The notes: generated from the letters alone by a model not told the origin. 64,000 nucleotides of DNA from Bacillus sp. S/N-304-OC-R1 (GCF_019749375.1 NZ_JACWFE010000013.1:186001-250000); one strand, 5' to 3'; counted from the first letter of the stretch, positions 27,151 through 38,023 are shown. Made by a program: numbers and translations.

Positions 27151-27443
27151 GTCTTATGCTTGTCGCCGAAGCAAGCAGGCACCTTCTGCTTTTCTTTGTC
27201 TAGCTTCAGGTGCCATCGGCTCGAGGTCATAAGTCATGCTGGCAAGAAGGTAAAGAGCGACCTTCCTGCCATCCTGTCTTATGCTTGTCGCCGATAAGCA
27301 GGCACCTTCCGCTTTTCATTGTCTAGCTTCAGGTGCCATCGGCTCGAGGTCATAAGTCATGCTGGCAAGAAGGTAAAGAGCGACCTTCCTGCCATCCTGC
27401 CTTATGCTTGTCGCCGATAAGCAGGCACCTTCCGCATTTCTTT
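27151..27443. repeat. Tandem structured repeat, family B, two full 123-base units plus a partial one
   Basis: Two head-to-tail 123-base units (27198-27320 and 27321-27443), nearly identical, preceded by a partial copy of the unit's 3' part (27151-27197). Each unit pairs AGGTGCC with GGCACCT at its ends and TGGCAaGAAGGT with ACCTTCcTGCCA inside, around a conserved AAAGA loop. It fills the 459-base hbs-folE gap, of which 27444-27523 is the folE upstream region. Related to the element at 19424-19655. Confidence 0.85.
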
Positions 27444-27523
27444 TTGCTTGTTACGAAAATAATATGCTAATATGGAAATATTGAATTTAAGAATGTAGAG
27501 ATTTTTTGAGGGGGAAATATTTG

Positions 27524-28090
27524 ATGTCGAATGTAAACCGTGCGCAGATTGAAGAGGCCGTACGTTTAATATTAGAAGCAGTTGGAGAAGATCCAAACCG
27601 TGAAGGATTGTTAGATACACCAAAAAGAGTGGCAAAAATGTATGAAGAAGTGTTTATGGGGTTAAACCAAGACCCTAAAGAGTATTTTGAAACAGTATTT
27701 GGTGAAGACCATGAAGAACTAGTACTAGTAAAGGATATCCCTTTCTACTCATTATGTGAACATCATCTTGTTCCTTTTTACGGAAAAGCCCATGTTGCTT
27801 ATATTCCAAGAAACGGACGAGTTACCGGATTAAGCAAATTGGCGAGAGCTGTAGAGGCAGTAGCCAAAAGACCGCAGCTTCAAGAACGAATTACATCTAC
27901 AGTAGTGGAAGCTATTATGGAAAAGCTAGAGCCGCATGGCGCAATGGTAGTGGTAGAGGCGGAACATATGTGCATGACGATGCGCGGAGTGAAGAAACCA
28001 GGCTCTAAAACGGTTACAACTGCTGTTAGAGGTACTTTAGCTGAAGATGAGAAAGCTCGTGCTGAGGTGTTAGCTTTAATAAAGTTTTAG
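27524..28090 (+). CDS. folE: GTP cyclohydrolase I
   Basis: First enzyme of tetrahydrofolate synthesis, GTP to dihydroneopterin triphosphate. 188 residues. Zinc ligands in [10 protein letters not shown] and the later HMCMTMRG; the catalytic core [23 protein letters not shown] is intact. Equivalent to B. subtilis folE (mtrA). ATG 27524 follows GAGGGGG with a nine-base gap. mtrB follows after 67 bases, so they probably form the mtrAB operon. Confidence 0.95.
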   Translation: MSNVNRAQIEEAVRLILEAVGEDPNREGLLDTPKRVAKMYEEVFMGLNQDPKEYFETVFGEDHEELVLVKDIPFYSLCEHHLVPFYGKAHVAYIPRNGRVTGLSKLARAVEAVAKRPQLQERITSTVVEAIMEKLEPHGAMVVVEAEHMCMTMRGVKKPGSKTVTTAVRGTLAEDEKARAEVLALIKF

Positions 28091-28157
28091 TCCATTCAAC
28101 TAATTATGAGTGATTCATTCCTTCTTGTCGCTCAAATAATTGCAAAAGGGTGTTAGT

Positions 28158-28394
28158 ATGGAGAAAAAAAATCCGGCTGGAAATGATTTTATTGTTATTA
28201 AAGCAAAAGAAGACGGTGTCAATGTCATTGGTTTAACAAGAGGGACTGATACTAGATTTCACCATTCAGAAAAACTAGATCAGGGCGAGGTCATGATTGC
28301 ACAGTTCACTGAACATACTTCAGCTATTAAAATTAGAGGAAGTGCAAAAATATTAACAGCTTATGGTGAAATTGACAGCGAAGCAAAAAAATAA
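28158..28394 (+). CDS. mtrB: trp RNA-binding attenuation protein (TRAP)
   Basis: 78-residue subunit of the eleven-membered TRAP ring that binds tryptophan and G/UAG-repeat RNA to stop trp expression. The tryptophan and RNA contact segments [21 protein letters not shown], the KxxK face, and [15 protein letters not shown] are intact. ATG 28158 follows AGGGTGTTAGT; an in-frame start six codons upstream is less likely. No trp genes are in the window, so its targets must lie elsewhere. Confidence 0.95.
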   Translation: MEKKNPAGNDFIVIKAKEDGVNVIGLTRGTDTRFHHSEKLDQGEVMIAQFTEHTSAIKIRGSAKILTAYGEIDSEAKK

Positions 28395-28449
28395 GGAAAA
28401 TGATTTGCAGGTGTTTATATCGTGAACTCAGTATTTTCCTGAAATTCTC

Positions 28450-28479
28450 CTGTCAAGGCACACTAAGTTATGATATAAT
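28450..28479 (+). promoter_or_regulatory. Candidate SigA promoter of hepS-menG-hepT
   Basis: TGTCAA (-35), 17-base spacer, consensus TATAAT (-10, 28474-28479), about 184 bases before hepS, implying a long leader. Confidence 0.6.
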
Positions 28480-28537
28480 TGTCCTGCCTTATGGATATCA
28501 GTATAAAGTATAAATTATTAATCAAAAGTAAGATTTA

Positions 28538-28590
28538 AAGAGGACATGGCAGGCTTATTCCTATTTCAAAGCCTAAATCATGAGCCTCTT
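28538..28590 (+). promoter_or_regulatory. Nested hairpin in the hepS operon leader
   Basis: Three consecutive stems, AAGAGG, CATG and AGGCT on the 5' side, are matched in order by AGCCT, CATG and CCTCTT on the 3' side, separated by small internal loops. It lies between the candidate promoter and hepS. No strong T-tail follows directly, so it is not a plain terminator. See finding. Confidence 0.55.
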
Positions 28591-28662
28591 CAAATCTGTT
28601 GCTTTTTCATTGAGCTTTCATAGCAGAAATGAAGAAATCTTAAGGAGAACAAGGGTGATCGA

Positions 28663-29478
28663 ATGCTAAACATGAAGGAAAAAGTGGCAGTTATTAAGGA
28701 GCAAATCGAAGAAAAGATACGGCACCCTTATTTACTTAAATACATAGAGTCTCCAATAATAGACGAAGACAAGCTTTTAATCCTGATTTCAGCTTTGGAT
28801 CATATACAGCTTCCGGAAGATAAGCTTAGAAACTATGCCATTACAATCATGCTCATTCAGATAGCATTAGACACACATGAACTAGTTTCGAATGAAGAAC
28901 TGCATGCTGATCAGCTAAAACATAGGCAGCTGACGGTCTTGGCAGGTGTTTATTATAGCGGTTTATATTATAAGATTCTTGCGGGTCTTGAAGATATTTC
29001 GATGATTCGTTCCCTAGCTACAGGCATTAAGGAAGTAAATGAACATAAGATATCTGTTTATCAAAAAGCTGTGGAAGCAGTAGATATTCTGATGGAAAGT
29101 ATTAAAAAAGTTGAGTGCTCTTTATTTGATAAAGTATTTGATTTAATTGAGGATCGGAACTGGTGTGAGTTTGCCTCTAACCTCATGCTCTTAAAAAGGC
29201 TAATTTCAGAGAAGAATAAATACTTAAAAGGCGAATCATCGATTGTCTTTGATGTTCTAAACGTATTGTTAATTACTAAGCATGATTATTCAGAGCTAAG
29301 CGTCGAACAGCAGCATTTATTAATTAGCACATGTGACAGATATATTAATAACTCAAAGCAAATTATTGAAAAATATTTGAGCAAGCTTCCGACTCTAAAT
29401 GAATGTTTGATAAACAGAGTCAACGCGATTATTAGTCAGCATCTGCCCGCAGAAAATATATTTGTGGAGGAAGGTTAA
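28663..29478 (+). CDS. hepS: Heptaprenyl diphosphate synthase component I
   Basis: Non-catalytic small subunit that with HepT makes the C35 prenyl chain of menaquinone-7. About 271 residues, mostly helical, with the family block [34 protein letters not shown] and [21 protein letters not shown]. It lacks the DDxxD motifs, as expected. Start ATG 28663 after AAGGGTGAT. First gene of hepS-menG-hepT; menG begins four bases after its stop. Confidence 0.92.
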   Translation: MLNMKEKVAVIKEQIEEKIRHPYLLKYIESPIIDEDKLLILISALDHIQLPEDKLRNYAITIMLIQIALDTHELVSNEELHADQLKHRQLTVLAGVYYSGLYYKILAGLEDISMIRSLATGIKEVNEHKISVYQKAVEAVDILMESIKKVECSLFDKVFDLIEDRNWCEFASNLMLLKRLISEKNKYLKGESSIVFDVLNVLLITKHDYSELSVEQQHLLISTCDRYINNSKQIIEKYLSKLPTLNECLINRVNAIISQHLPAENIFVEEG

Positions 29479-29482
29479 AAGC

Positions 29483-30190
29483 ATGCAACAATCTAAAGAA
29501 GAGCGCGTCCATCATGTTTTTGAGAAGATATATGACAATTATGACAAGATGAACTCCGTTATTAGCTTTCAACAGCATATAAGATGGCGTAAGGACACCA
29601 TGAAACGCATGAATGTCCAAAAAGGTTCCAAAGCTTTAGACCTTTGCTGTGGAACGGCTGACTGGACGATCGCATTGGCAAATGCAGTTGGACCAGACGG
29701 GGAAGTTGTTGGATTAGACTTCAGTAAGAATATGCTTAAAATTGGTGAACAAAAGGTAAAGGATAGCGGGCTGGAGCAAATTACCCTTGTTCATGGCAAT
29801 GCAATGGAACTTCCTTTCCCTGATAATTCATTTGATTATGTTACAATTGGTTTTGGATTAAGAAATGTGCCTGATTATATGCAAGTATTGAGAGAAATGC
29901 GGAGAGTGCTTAAACCGGGTGGAATTGCAGCTTGCCTGGAAACCTCCCAGCCGACAATGTTTGGATACAAACAAGCGTATTATTTCTATTTCCGCTTTAT
30001 CATGCCTTTGTTCGGTAAAATTTTCGCAAAAAGCTATAAGGAATATTCATGGTTACAGGAATCAGCCCGCGATTTCCCAGGTATGAAAGAGCTAGCAAAC
30101 ATGTTTGAGAAAGCTGGATTTGTTAATGTTTCTTTTAAGCCGTATAGCGGAGGAGTAGCAGCGGTGCATATTGGAAGGAAAGAAAAATAA
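29483..30190 (+). CDS. menG: Demethylmenaquinone methyltransferase
   Basis: Class I SAM methyltransferase for the last step of menaquinone synthesis (UbiE/MenG family, formerly menH). 235 residues. SAM motif [31 protein letters not shown] and LKPGG are all conserved, and the Bacillus N-terminus [21 protein letters not shown] is present. ATG 29483 follows GGAGGAAGG within the end of hepS. It sits between the two prenyl synthase subunits as in the B. subtilis gerC cluster. Confidence 0.94.
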   Translation: MQQSKEERVHHVFEKIYDNYDKMNSVISFQQHIRWRKDTMKRMNVQKGSKALDLCCGTADWTIALANAVGPDGEVVGLDFSKNMLKIGEQKVKDSGLEQITLVHGNAMELPFPDNSFDYVTIGFGLRNVPDYMQVLREMRRVLKPGGIAACLETSQPTMFGYKQAYYFYFRFIMPLFGKIFAKSYKEYSWLQESARDFPGMKELANMFEKAGFVNVSFKPYSGGVAAVHIGRKEK

Positions 30191-30326
30191 ATTTTTTTCT
30201 GAATGCTTTTTTCATAGACACTAATGTTCAATTTATTTATTTGTGAGCCATAGAAGCTCTGTATTTTGAACGAAATCTAATGTATGGAAGCTGCAGACAG
30301 GATTTTAAGCTGGGTGAGTATGAGAA

Positions 30327-31289
30327 ATGAAATTGAAAATGATGTATTCATTTCTAAATTCCGATTTAAAGAATATAGAACAAACACTCGAGGAGACTGT
30401 CCAGGCAGAGTCTCCGTTATTACACCAAGCGTCCTTGCATTTATTGAAAGCTGGGGGAAAGAGAATTCGCCCTGTTTTTGTTTTGCTTGCTGGCAAGTTT
30501 GGCACATATGACATTAATAAAATCAAAAATGTAGCAGTAGCACTTGAACTTATTCACATGGCTTCCCTTGTTCACGATGATGTCATAGATGATGCGGAAT
30601 TAAGGCGCGGCAAACCAACAATAAAAGCAAAGTGGGATAATAAAGTCGCTATGTATACAGGAGACTATATTTTTGCCCGATCTCTTGAGCTAATTACAGA
30701 AATTCAAAAGCCTTTTGCACATCAAATTTTGTCAGATACATTAGTTGAACTTTGTATTGGCGAAATTGAGCAGATCAAGGATAAATATAATTTTGAACAA
30801 AATTTAAGAGACTATTTCCGGAGAATAAAGCGGAAAACAGCCATCCTCATTGCTGTAAGCTGTCAATTAGGTGCGATTGCAGCTGATGTTGAAGAAGAAA
30901 TTCATAAGAAGTTATATCGTTTTGGCTACTATGTCGGAATGTCTTATCAAATTATTGATGATGTTCTTGACTTTACTGGTACCGAAAAAGAACTTGGGAA
31001 ACCAGCCGGTGATGATCTCCATCAAGGCAATATTACACTTCCAGTCTTGTTTGCTATGGAGGATGAAGAAATCCGGAAAGAAATTATTAAAGTGCGAGAG
31101 ACGACAGAGCTTAGCGAGATTAAAAAAATCACCTCACTAATAAAAGACTCTGGTGCAATTGAGAGGTCTCTTCAGGTAAGTGATCTTTATTTAACTAAAG
31201 CATTAGATATATTAAAAGATCTTCCGCAACATCGAGCAAAGAAAACACTAATGGACATTGCTAAAGTAATTGGGCGAAGAAGTTTTTAA
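30327..31289 (+). CDS. hepT: Heptaprenyl diphosphate synthase component II
   Basis: Catalytic subunit, adding IPP units to farnesyl diphosphate to make C35 heptaprenyl diphosphate. 320 residues. First aspartate-rich motif HDDVIDDAELRRG and second QIIDDVLDFTG are intact, plus GGKRIRP. Start ATG 30327 (MKLKMMYSFLNSDL) follows GGGTGAG. Works as a heterodimer with HepS. The chain feeds menaquinone used by the qcrABC complex encoded later. Confidence 0.95.
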   Translation: MKLKMMYSFLNSDLKNIEQTLEETVQAESPLLHQASLHLLKAGGKRIRPVFVLLAGKFGTYDINKIKNVAVALELIHMASLVHDDVIDDAELRRGKPTIKAKWDNKVAMYTGDYIFARSLELITEIQKPFAHQILSDTLVELCIGEIEQIKDKYNFEQNLRDYFRRIKRKTAILIAVSCQLGAIAADVEEEIHKKLYRFGYYVGMSYQIIDDVLDFTGTEKELGKPAGDDLHQGNITLPVLFAMEDEEIRKEIIKVRETTELSEIKKITSLIKDSGAIERSLQVSDLYLTKALDILKDLPQHRAKKTLMDIAKVIGRRSF

Positions 31290-31405
31290 CTAAATTATGA
31301 TAGTGCACCACCGGTTGACTTGTATTATCTGCAAAACAATGTTAATATTTTCGTGGATTATTGGAAATAATAATTCACTATACATAGCTTTAGGAGTTGA
31401 AATTT

Positions 31406-31852
31406 ATGGAAAAAACATTTTTAATGGTTAAGCCTGACGGCGTTCAGCGTAATTTAATTGGTGAGATTGTTGCCCGTTTTGAGAAAAAAGGTTTTCAGCT
31501 TGTTGGCGGTAAGCTTATGAGCATTTCACAAGAACTTGCTGAGCAGCATTATGGCGAGCACAAAGAGCGTCCTTTCTTCGGTGAATTAGTAGATTTCATT
31601 ACATCTGGTCCAGTTTTCGCAATGGTTTGGGAAGGTGAAAATGTAATTGCAACAGCTCGCCAAATGATGGGAGCAACAAATCCAAAAGATTCAGCTCCTG
31701 GTACAATCCGTGGTGATTTCGCAGCTACAGTAGGAAAAAATATTATTCACGGTTCTGATTCACCTGCAAGTGCAGAACGTGAAATTGCTTTATTCTTTAA
31801 ACAAGAAGAGCTAGTTGACTATTCAAAGCTAATGAATGAGTGGATTAACTAA
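31406..31852 (+). CDS. ndk: Nucleoside diphosphate kinase
   Basis: Transfers gamma-phosphate from ATP to other NDPs. 148 residues, standard length. Active-site His in [16 protein letters not shown] and the [15 protein letters not shown] start. TAGGAGTTG precedes ATG 31406. Follows hepT and precedes cheR as in B. subtilis. Strong terminator six bases after the stop. Confidence 0.96.
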   Translation: MEKTFLMVKPDGVQRNLIGEIVARFEKKGFQLVGGKLMSISQELAEQHYGEHKERPFFGELVDFITSGPVFAMVWEGENVIATARQMMGATNPKDSAPGTIRGDFAATVGKNIIHGSDSPASAEREIALFFKQEELVDYSKLMNEWIN

Positions 31853-31857
31853 TTGTA

Positions 31858-31889
31858 AAGGTACTCGCACCATGCGAGTACTTTTTTTC
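31858..31889 (+). terminator. Terminator of ndk
   Basis: AAGTACTCGCA-type stem, GTACTCGCA/TGCGAGTAC, with a seven-T tail. Confidence 0.9.
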
Positions 31890-31995
31890 TTATAAATTTC
31901 TTACTTCATATATCTTTATCTATAAAATATAGTCCTTTTTCTCTAATTTTCAGCTATACTTTAATTATCTGAGAATAGAATAAATATCGATATGA

Positions 31996-32781
<786 letters not shown>

Positions 32782-32785
32782 TGGC

Positions 32786-32822
32786 AAGGAGTCTGAAATA
32801 AAGCAGGCTCCTTTCTTTATTT
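32786..32822 (+). terminator. Terminator of cheR
   Basis: AAGGAGtCTG/CAGgCTCCTT stem and TTCTTTATTT tail. Confidence 0.75.
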
Positions 32823-32939
32823 AAGTTATAAAAGTTTATATAGTAAATATTAATACTTACGTAGAAACAGAGGTAAAAGTTAATCTCTATAAAAGTATGA
32901 ATAGCTTTTTTTTGTGAAAAATAAAATGAATTTTCTATT

Positions 32940-32968
32940 TTTACTATTCATATTTTTGCCGATATGAT
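32940..32968 (+). promoter_or_regulatory. Candidate SigA promoter of the aro operon
   Basis: TTTACT (-35), 17-base spacer, TATGAT (-10), 44 bases before the aroC TTG start. Confidence 0.55.
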
Positions 32969-33012
32969 ATATTGATACATAATTCTTTAATGAGTTGAAG
33001 GGGGAAAGAGTT

Positions 33013-34185
33013 TTGAGATATTTGACTTCAGGTGAATCACACGGACCGCAGCTAACCGCTATTATAGAAGGATTGCCTGCAGGACTTTCTTTGCTTGCTT
33101 CTGATATAAATTTTGAATTGGCCAGACGACAAAAAGGACATGGCCGAGGCAGAAGAATGCAAATTGAAAAAGATACTGTACAAATTACAGGCGGAGTGCG
33201 ACACGGGATTACTTTAGGTTCTCCAGTTGCATTAGTCGTTGAAAATAATGATTGGAAGCATTGGACGAAAATTATGGGGCAAGATCCAATTGCTCCTGAA
33301 GAGGAAGATGAGATTAAAAGAAAAATTACTCGCCCCCGCCCAGGCCACGCTGATTTAAATGGTGCCCTTAAATACGGACATAGAGATATGCGCAACGTTC
33401 TTGAACGATCTTCTGCCAGAGAAACAACTGTAAGAGTAGCTGCCGGTGCAGTAGCGAAAAAACTGCTGTCAGAGCTAGGTATTCATGTAGCCTCCCATGT
33501 AATCGAAATAGGTGGAGTTAAATCAGCTGTCAGAGATTACGAATCTCTTGAAAAGTTAAAGGAAATTACAGAAGCCTCTCCAGTTCGCTGTATAGATCCA
33601 GATGCTGAAACGCTAATGATGAAGGCTATCGATGATGCTAAAGAGCAAGGCGATTCAATTGGCGGCATTGTTGAAGTAATTGTGGAAGGCATGCCTGCAG
33701 GAGTTGGAAGCTATGTCCATTATGACCGAAAGCTTGATGCTAAATTAGCTAGCGGAATAATGAGTATTAATGCTTTTAAGGGTGTAGAAATTGGCATTGG
33801 CTTTGAAGCGGCAAGTATACCAGGCAGCCAAGTTCACGATGAAATTGCTTGGAGTGAGGAAAAAGGCTATTACCGGAAAACAAATAGATTAGGCGGCTTA
33901 GAGGGTGGCATGTCGACTGGAATGCCAATTGTCGTTAGGGGAGTAATGAAACCAATCCCAACGCTGTATAAACCGCTTCAAAGTGTGGATATAGAAACGA
34001 AAGAACCATTTGCAGCGAGTATTGAGAGGTCTGATAGCTGTGCTGTTCCAGCAGCAGCAGTAGTTGCAGAAAACATCGTTGCTTGGGAATTAGCAGCTGC
34101 GATAGTTGACCAATTCTATTCAGATCGATTTGAAGCATTAAAGGAAAATATCGAGGCTCAGAAAAAGTTTGCGAGGGAATTTTAA
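33013..34185 (+). CDS. aroC: Chorismate synthase
   Basis: FMN-dependent conversion of EPSP to chorismate, last step of the shikimate pathway (aroF in B. subtilis naming). 390 residues. [13 protein letters not shown] start, [30 protein letters not shown], and [15 protein letters not shown] are conserved. TTG start with AAGGGGGAAAG upstream gives the family N-terminus. First gene of aroC-aroB-aroH; it overlaps aroB by one base (TAATG). Confidence 0.95.
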   Translation: MRYLTSGESHGPQLTAIIEGLPAGLSLLASDINFELARRQKGHGRGRRMQIEKDTVQITGGVRHGITLGSPVALVVENNDWKHWTKIMGQDPIAPEEEDEIKRKITRPRPGHADLNGALKYGHRDMRNVLERSSARETTVRVAAGAVAKKLLSELGIHVASHVIEIGGVKSAVRDYESLEKLKEITEASPVRCIDPDAETLMMKAIDDAKEQGDSIGGIVEVIVEGMPAGVGSYVHYDRKLDAKLASGIMSINAFKGVEIGIGFEAASIPGSQVHDEIAWSEEKGYYRKTNRLGGLEGGMSTGMPIVVRGVMKPIPTLYKPLQSVDIETKEPFAASIERSDSCAVPAAAVVAENIVAWELAAAIVDQFYSDRFEALKENIEAQKKFAREF

Positions 34186-35261
34186 TGAACACTGTTACGA
34201 TTGAAACAACTTCGAAAACATATCCCGTATATGTTGGAGCAGGTGTTATCAGCAAGCTTTGTTCGTTTATCCAACAATCGTTTCCTTCCTTAACTACAAT
34301 TATGGTTATGACTGATGAAACAGTTGCGGATATATATTTATCTGAAATAAAAAATGCTTTATCTGATTATAAAACGGAAATATGCATTGTACCAAGCGGG
34401 GAAAAAGCAAAAACGTTTGATGTATATTATCATTCGTTAAGTTTTGCCTTAGAAAAAAAGCTTGACCGTAAATCACTATTGATTGCATTTGGCGGCGGTG
34501 CCATAGGCGACTTAGGCGGGTTTGTTGCATCTACATACATGAGGGGAATTCCTTTTATTCAGGTGCCAACGACAATTCTTGCCCATGATAGTGCAGTTGG
34601 CGGGAAGGTTGCCATTAATCATCCTCTTGGTAAAAATATGATCGGGGCTTTTTATCAGCCGGAAGCTGTATTTTATGATCTGAATTTTTTAAGTTCTCTT
34701 CCTTTAAACGAAAGGAGATCAGGCTTTGCAGAAGTCATAAAGCATAGCTTAATTCACGATGCTTCATTTTATGAGTGGCTGATGGAGCATATTCATTCAT
34801 TAGAAACACTTAATGAAGCTGATTTGCGCTCTGCGCTAGTTAGAGGTATTGAAATTAAGAATTATTTTGTTTCAAGAGATGAAAGAGAATCTGGGATTCG
34901 TGCATACTTGAATTTCGGACATACACTTGGCCATGCCATTGAAGCTGAAATGGGCTATGGCAAGTGGACACATGGGGAATCTGTTCTCATCGGCATGTTA
35001 TTCGCACTGCAATTAAGCAGGAATATAGCAGGTTTACATTTTAATATCGTGGCTTTTAAAGAGTGGCTTTCAGAACTTGGCTATTTGACAGAATTGCCAG
35101 ATCTGCTAATGATAGATAAATTGATCCATCGTATGAAACAGGATAAAAAATCAATAGGACAAAAAATTAACTTTGTCCTACTAAATGAGATTGGCAGACC
35201 TGGTTTATATGAAGTTTCAGAAACAGAAATAGTTAATCAGCTTAAGATTTTTCAGCAATAG
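34185..35261 (+). CDS. aroB: 3-dehydroquinate synthase
   Basis: Cyclises DAHP to 3-dehydroquinate, with NAD and a divalent metal. 358 residues with FGGGAIGDLGGFVASTYMRG, PTTILAHDSAVGGKV, the metal ligands in LNFGHTLGHAIE and THGESV. It starts inside the aroC stop codon, so expression is coupled. aroH follows after 14 bases. Confidence 0.95.
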   Translation: MNTVTIETTSKTYPVYVGAGVISKLCSFIQQSFPSLTTIMVMTDETVADIYLSEIKNALSDYKTEICIVPSGEKAKTFDVYYHSLSFALEKKLDRKSLLIAFGGGAIGDLGGFVASTYMRGIPFIQVPTTILAHDSAVGGKVAINHPLGKNMIGAFYQPEAVFYDLNFLSSLPLNERRSGFAEVIKHSLIHDASFYEWLMEHIHSLETLNEADLRSALVRGIEIKNYFVSRDERESGIRAYLNFGHTLGHAIEAEMGYGKWTHGESVLIGMLFALQLSRNIAGLHFNIVAFKEWLSELGYLTELPDLLMIDKLIHRMKQDKKSIGQKINFVLLNEIGRPGLYEVSETEIVNQLKIFQQ

Positions 35262-35275
35262 AGGAGGGGATATTT

Positions 35276-35650
35276 GTGATTCGCGGAGTTAGAGGAGCTA
35301 CTACTGTAAAGCAAAACGATGAAAAAGAAATTATTGAGGCGACAGAAGCTTTACTAAGAAAGATGATAGAGGAAAATAAGATTGAGGCAGATATGGTTGC
35401 TTCCGTCTTTATTTCAGTGACTGATGATATTACAGCAGTTTTTCCGGCTAAAGCAATGAGACTAATAAAGGGATGGAAGTATGTTCCTGTGATGTGCATG
35501 CAGGAAATACCTGTTACATCCTCATTAAAAAGATGTATTCGAGTCATGATGCATGTAAATACAACTATCCCTCAGCAAGATATCTGTCACATCTATTTGG
35601 AAGAAGCTATTAAATTAAGACCGGATCTTAATTCTGTTAATCAGTCGTAA
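35276..35650 (+). CDS. aroH: Chorismate mutase, AroH class
   Basis: Monofunctional trimeric chorismate mutase making prephenate. 124 residues, starting MIRGVRGATTV, with the active-site residues in the ARAMRLIKGWKYVPVMCMQE-like segment and late VHVNT region typical of B. subtilis AroH. GTG start with GGAGGGG upstream. In B. subtilis the trpEDCFBA genes follow aroH; here hisC follows after only 54 bases. Confidence 0.94.
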   Translation: MIRGVRGATTVKQNDEKEIIEATEALLRKMIEENKIEADMVASVFISVTDDITAVFPAKAMRLIKGWKYVPVMCMQEIPVTSSLKRCIRVMMHVNTTIPQQDICHIYLEEAIKLRPDLNSVNQS

Positions 35651-35704
35651 AAAAGCATAAGAAACGAATTCTGACGACATTGCATAGAAAAGGTGAGATT
35701 ATAT

Positions 35705-36805
35705 ATGAAATGGAAAGAGCAGTTGCTTCAATTAACCCCATACCAGCCTGGAAAACCAATTGATGAAGTGAAAAGACAATATGGCTTAGAAAATATTATT
35801 AAACTTGCCTCTAATGAAAATCCGTTTGGATGCTCAGAAAAAGTTACGACAGCCTTAAAGTGCAACAGTGCAGCATTTCCTTTATATCCAGATGGAAATG
35901 CAACTAATTTAAGAGAAAAAATAGCTAGTCATTTTGGTTTAAGCCCTTCTCAATTTATTTTTGGGAATGGCGCTGATAATATCATTCAAATCATTTCACG
36001 TGCCCTGTTAAAACCAGGAACCAATACAGTTATGTCTGCAGGAACATTCTCACAATACAAACATAATGCAATTATAGATGGTGCTGAGGTTAGGGAAGTG
36101 GCACAAATCAATGGAGAGCATGATCTTGAGGGTATGCTTAAAGTCATTGATGAAGCAACATCTGTCGTATGGGTTTGTAACCCTAATAATCCAACGGGAA
36201 CATATATACCAGAAAACGAATTAGTTTCATTTTTAGAAAAAGTGCCAAGTGATATTTTAGTTGTGATTGACGAAGCATACAATGAATACGTTGTTGCTGA
36301 AGACTATTGTCAATCAGTAAACTTGCTGGACCGTTTTCCAAATATCATTATCCTCCGCACATTCTCAAAAATTTATGGGCTCGCAAGTCTCCGTGTGGGC
36401 TATGGCATAAGTCATTCAGAGATCATTAGAGCTTTAGAGCCTGCGAGAGAACCATTTAATGTGAGTACAATTGCTCAAGAAGCTGCTATTGCTGCTCTTG
36501 AAGACCAAGATTATGTTGCATTCTGTAAACAAAAAAATCGTGAGGGTCTCCAGCAGTTTTATTTATTTTGTGATGAAAACGGCTTAAGCTATTATCCATC
36601 ACAGGCAAACTTTGTATTAATCGACTTTAATAAAGATGGAAATGAAGTATTCCAGTATTTGCTTGAGAGAGGATTCATTGTGCGTTCAGGTAAAGCCCTT
36701 GGCTTCCCTACATGTGTAAGAGTGACAGTAGGATCAAAAGAGCAAAATGATGGCGTTATTGGGGTGATGAGCGATTTATTAACCGAAAAGACTATTTTGT
36801 CTTAA
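35705..36805 (+). CDS. hisC: Histidinol-phosphate / aromatic aminotransferase
   Basis: PLP-dependent aminotransferase used in histidine synthesis and, in Bacillus, in tyrosine and phenylalanine synthesis. 366 residues. NPNNPTG (about 163-169), DEAYNEY, and the PLP lysine in [20 protein letters not shown] 35705 follows AAAAGGTGAG. It sits between aroH and tyrA, as in the B. subtilis supraoperon apart from the missing trp genes. A terminator-like hairpin follows. Confidence 0.94.
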   Translation: MKWKEQLLQLTPYQPGKPIDEVKRQYGLENIIKLASNENPFGCSEKVTTALKCNSAAFPLYPDGNATNLREKIASHFGLSPSQFIFGNGADNIIQIISRALLKPGTNTVMSAGTFSQYKHNAIIDGAEVREVAQINGEHDLEGMLKVIDEATSVVWVCNPNNPTGTYIPENELVSFLEKVPSDILVVIDEAYNEYVVAEDYCQSVNLLDRFPNIIILRTFSKIYGLASLRVGYGISHSEIIRALEPAREPFNVSTIAQEAAIAALEDQDYVAFCKQKNREGLQQFYLFCDENGLSYYPSQANFVLIDFNKDGNEVFQYLLERGFIVRSGKALGFPTCVRVTVGSKEQNDGVIGVMSDLLTEKTILS

Positions 36806-36822
36806 AAAAGAAATCTTCCATT

Positions 36823-36852
36823 CAGAGGCTATCATGGCCTCTGTACTTTTTT
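36823..36852 (+). terminator. Terminator-like hairpin between hisC and tyrA
   Basis: CAGAGGC/GCCTCTG stem with seven-base loop and a six-T tail, inside the expected aro operon. It would split or attenuate tyrA-aroA transcription. Confidence 0.7.
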
Positions 36853-36916
36853 CGATAAATTTTTTTTCGTCGTAGTCATGCTTAGCGTTTACATAGAAGA
36901 AAAGGTGGTGAGCCGC

Positions 36917-38023
36917 TTGCAAGGCCGTGTATTTGTTATTGGTTTAGGTCTAATTGGAGGTTCTTTAGCTCTATGCGTAAAAAGAAATCATAGGGATGCA
37001 CTTGTTATCGGATATGATGTTAATGAAGAACAGACAAAGCTTGGTCGTATGCTTGGAGTCATTGACGAAATCGCCTTATCGATTGAAGAAGGTGCTAAAC
37101 AAGCTGATTTAATTTTAATAGCTACACCAGTGAAGGTAACTGAAAAGGTTATTAAAATCCTCGAAACCATTCCATTAAAAGATCATGTGATTATTTCTGA
37201 TGCCGGAAGCACAAAGAAAGAAATCGTACAGCTGGCAAGAAATTTTAAAGACAAAGGATTAACTTTTATTGGCGGGCATCCGATGGCTGGGTCGCATAAA
37301 AGCGGTGTAACTGCTGCGAAATCAATACTGTTTGAAAATGCTTTTTATATTTTAACACCTGAAGATCATATTACCGAACATAAGCTTCAGGAGCTGCAAT
37401 ATTGGCTGTCAGGTACGAAAGCTAGGTTTATAACTTTAACACCTGAGGAACATGACTATTTAACTGGTGTAATTAGCCATTTTCCACATATTATAGCTGC
37501 TTCACTCGTTCACCAGGCTGAGAAAACGAGTGCAAAGCAAAAGCTCGTTCCAAGCTTAGCGGCAGGAGGATTTCGTGATGTAACGAGAATTGCCTCCAGC
37601 AGTCCTGAAATGTGGAGAGATATTCTTCTGCATAATAAAGATGTCATGCTGAGTCTTTTAGATGATTGGCAAGCAGAAATGACAAAGGTAGCTGAAATGC
37701 TCACTAAAGAAAATGAGGATGAAATCTTTCATTACTTTCATCGTGCTAAACAATTCCGTGATGAATTGCCACAAAAAGAAAAAGGGGCAATTCCATCATT
37801 TTATGACTTATTTGTCGATGTTCCTGACTATCCAGGTGTTATTTCTGAAATTACAGGTTATTTAGCGAAGGAAGAAATTAGTATAACAAATATTCGAATT
37901 TTGGAAACACGAGAGGATATTAACGGGGTCTTAGTCATAAGCTTCCAAACAGAGGAAGACCGGACACGGGCGGATCTTTGTATTCATAATTATACAAACT
38001 ATGAAACATCAATGGGACTTTAG
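36917..38023 (+). CDS. tyrA: Prephenate dehydrogenase with ACT domain
   Basis: Oxidatively decarboxylates prephenate to 4-hydroxyphenylpyruvate for tyrosine. About 368 residues: N-terminal NAD-binding GLGLIGGSLAL, catalytic HPMAGSHKSG, then a C-terminal ACT domain (from about 298, DVPDYPGVISEITGYLA) that likely gives feedback control. TTG 36917 is chosen, with AAAGGTGGTGA six bases upstream; upstream in-frame codons have no such site. Followed by aroA. Confidence 0.93.
   Translation: MQGRVFVIGLGLIGGSLALCVKRNHRDALVIGYDVNEEQTKLGRMLGVIDEIALSIEEGAKQADLILIATPVKVTEKVIKILETIPLKDHVIISDAGSTKKEIVQLARNFKDKGLTFIGGHPMAGSHKSGVTAAKSILFENAFYILTPEDHITEHKLQELQYWLSGTKARFITLTPEEHDYLTGVISHFPHIIAASLVHQAEKTSAKQKLVPSLAAGGFRDVTRIASSSPEMWRDILLHNKDVMLSLLDDWQAEMTKVAEMLTKENEDEIFHYFHRAKQFRDELPQKEKGAIPSFYDLFVDVPDYPGVISEITGYLAKEEISITNIRILETREDINGVLVISFQTEEDRTRADLCIHNYTNYETSMGL

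Noticed and set aside
27076-27297. Reading frame across the tandem repeat
   Set aside because: Starts in the hbs terminator and runs through repeat sequence; not a gene.
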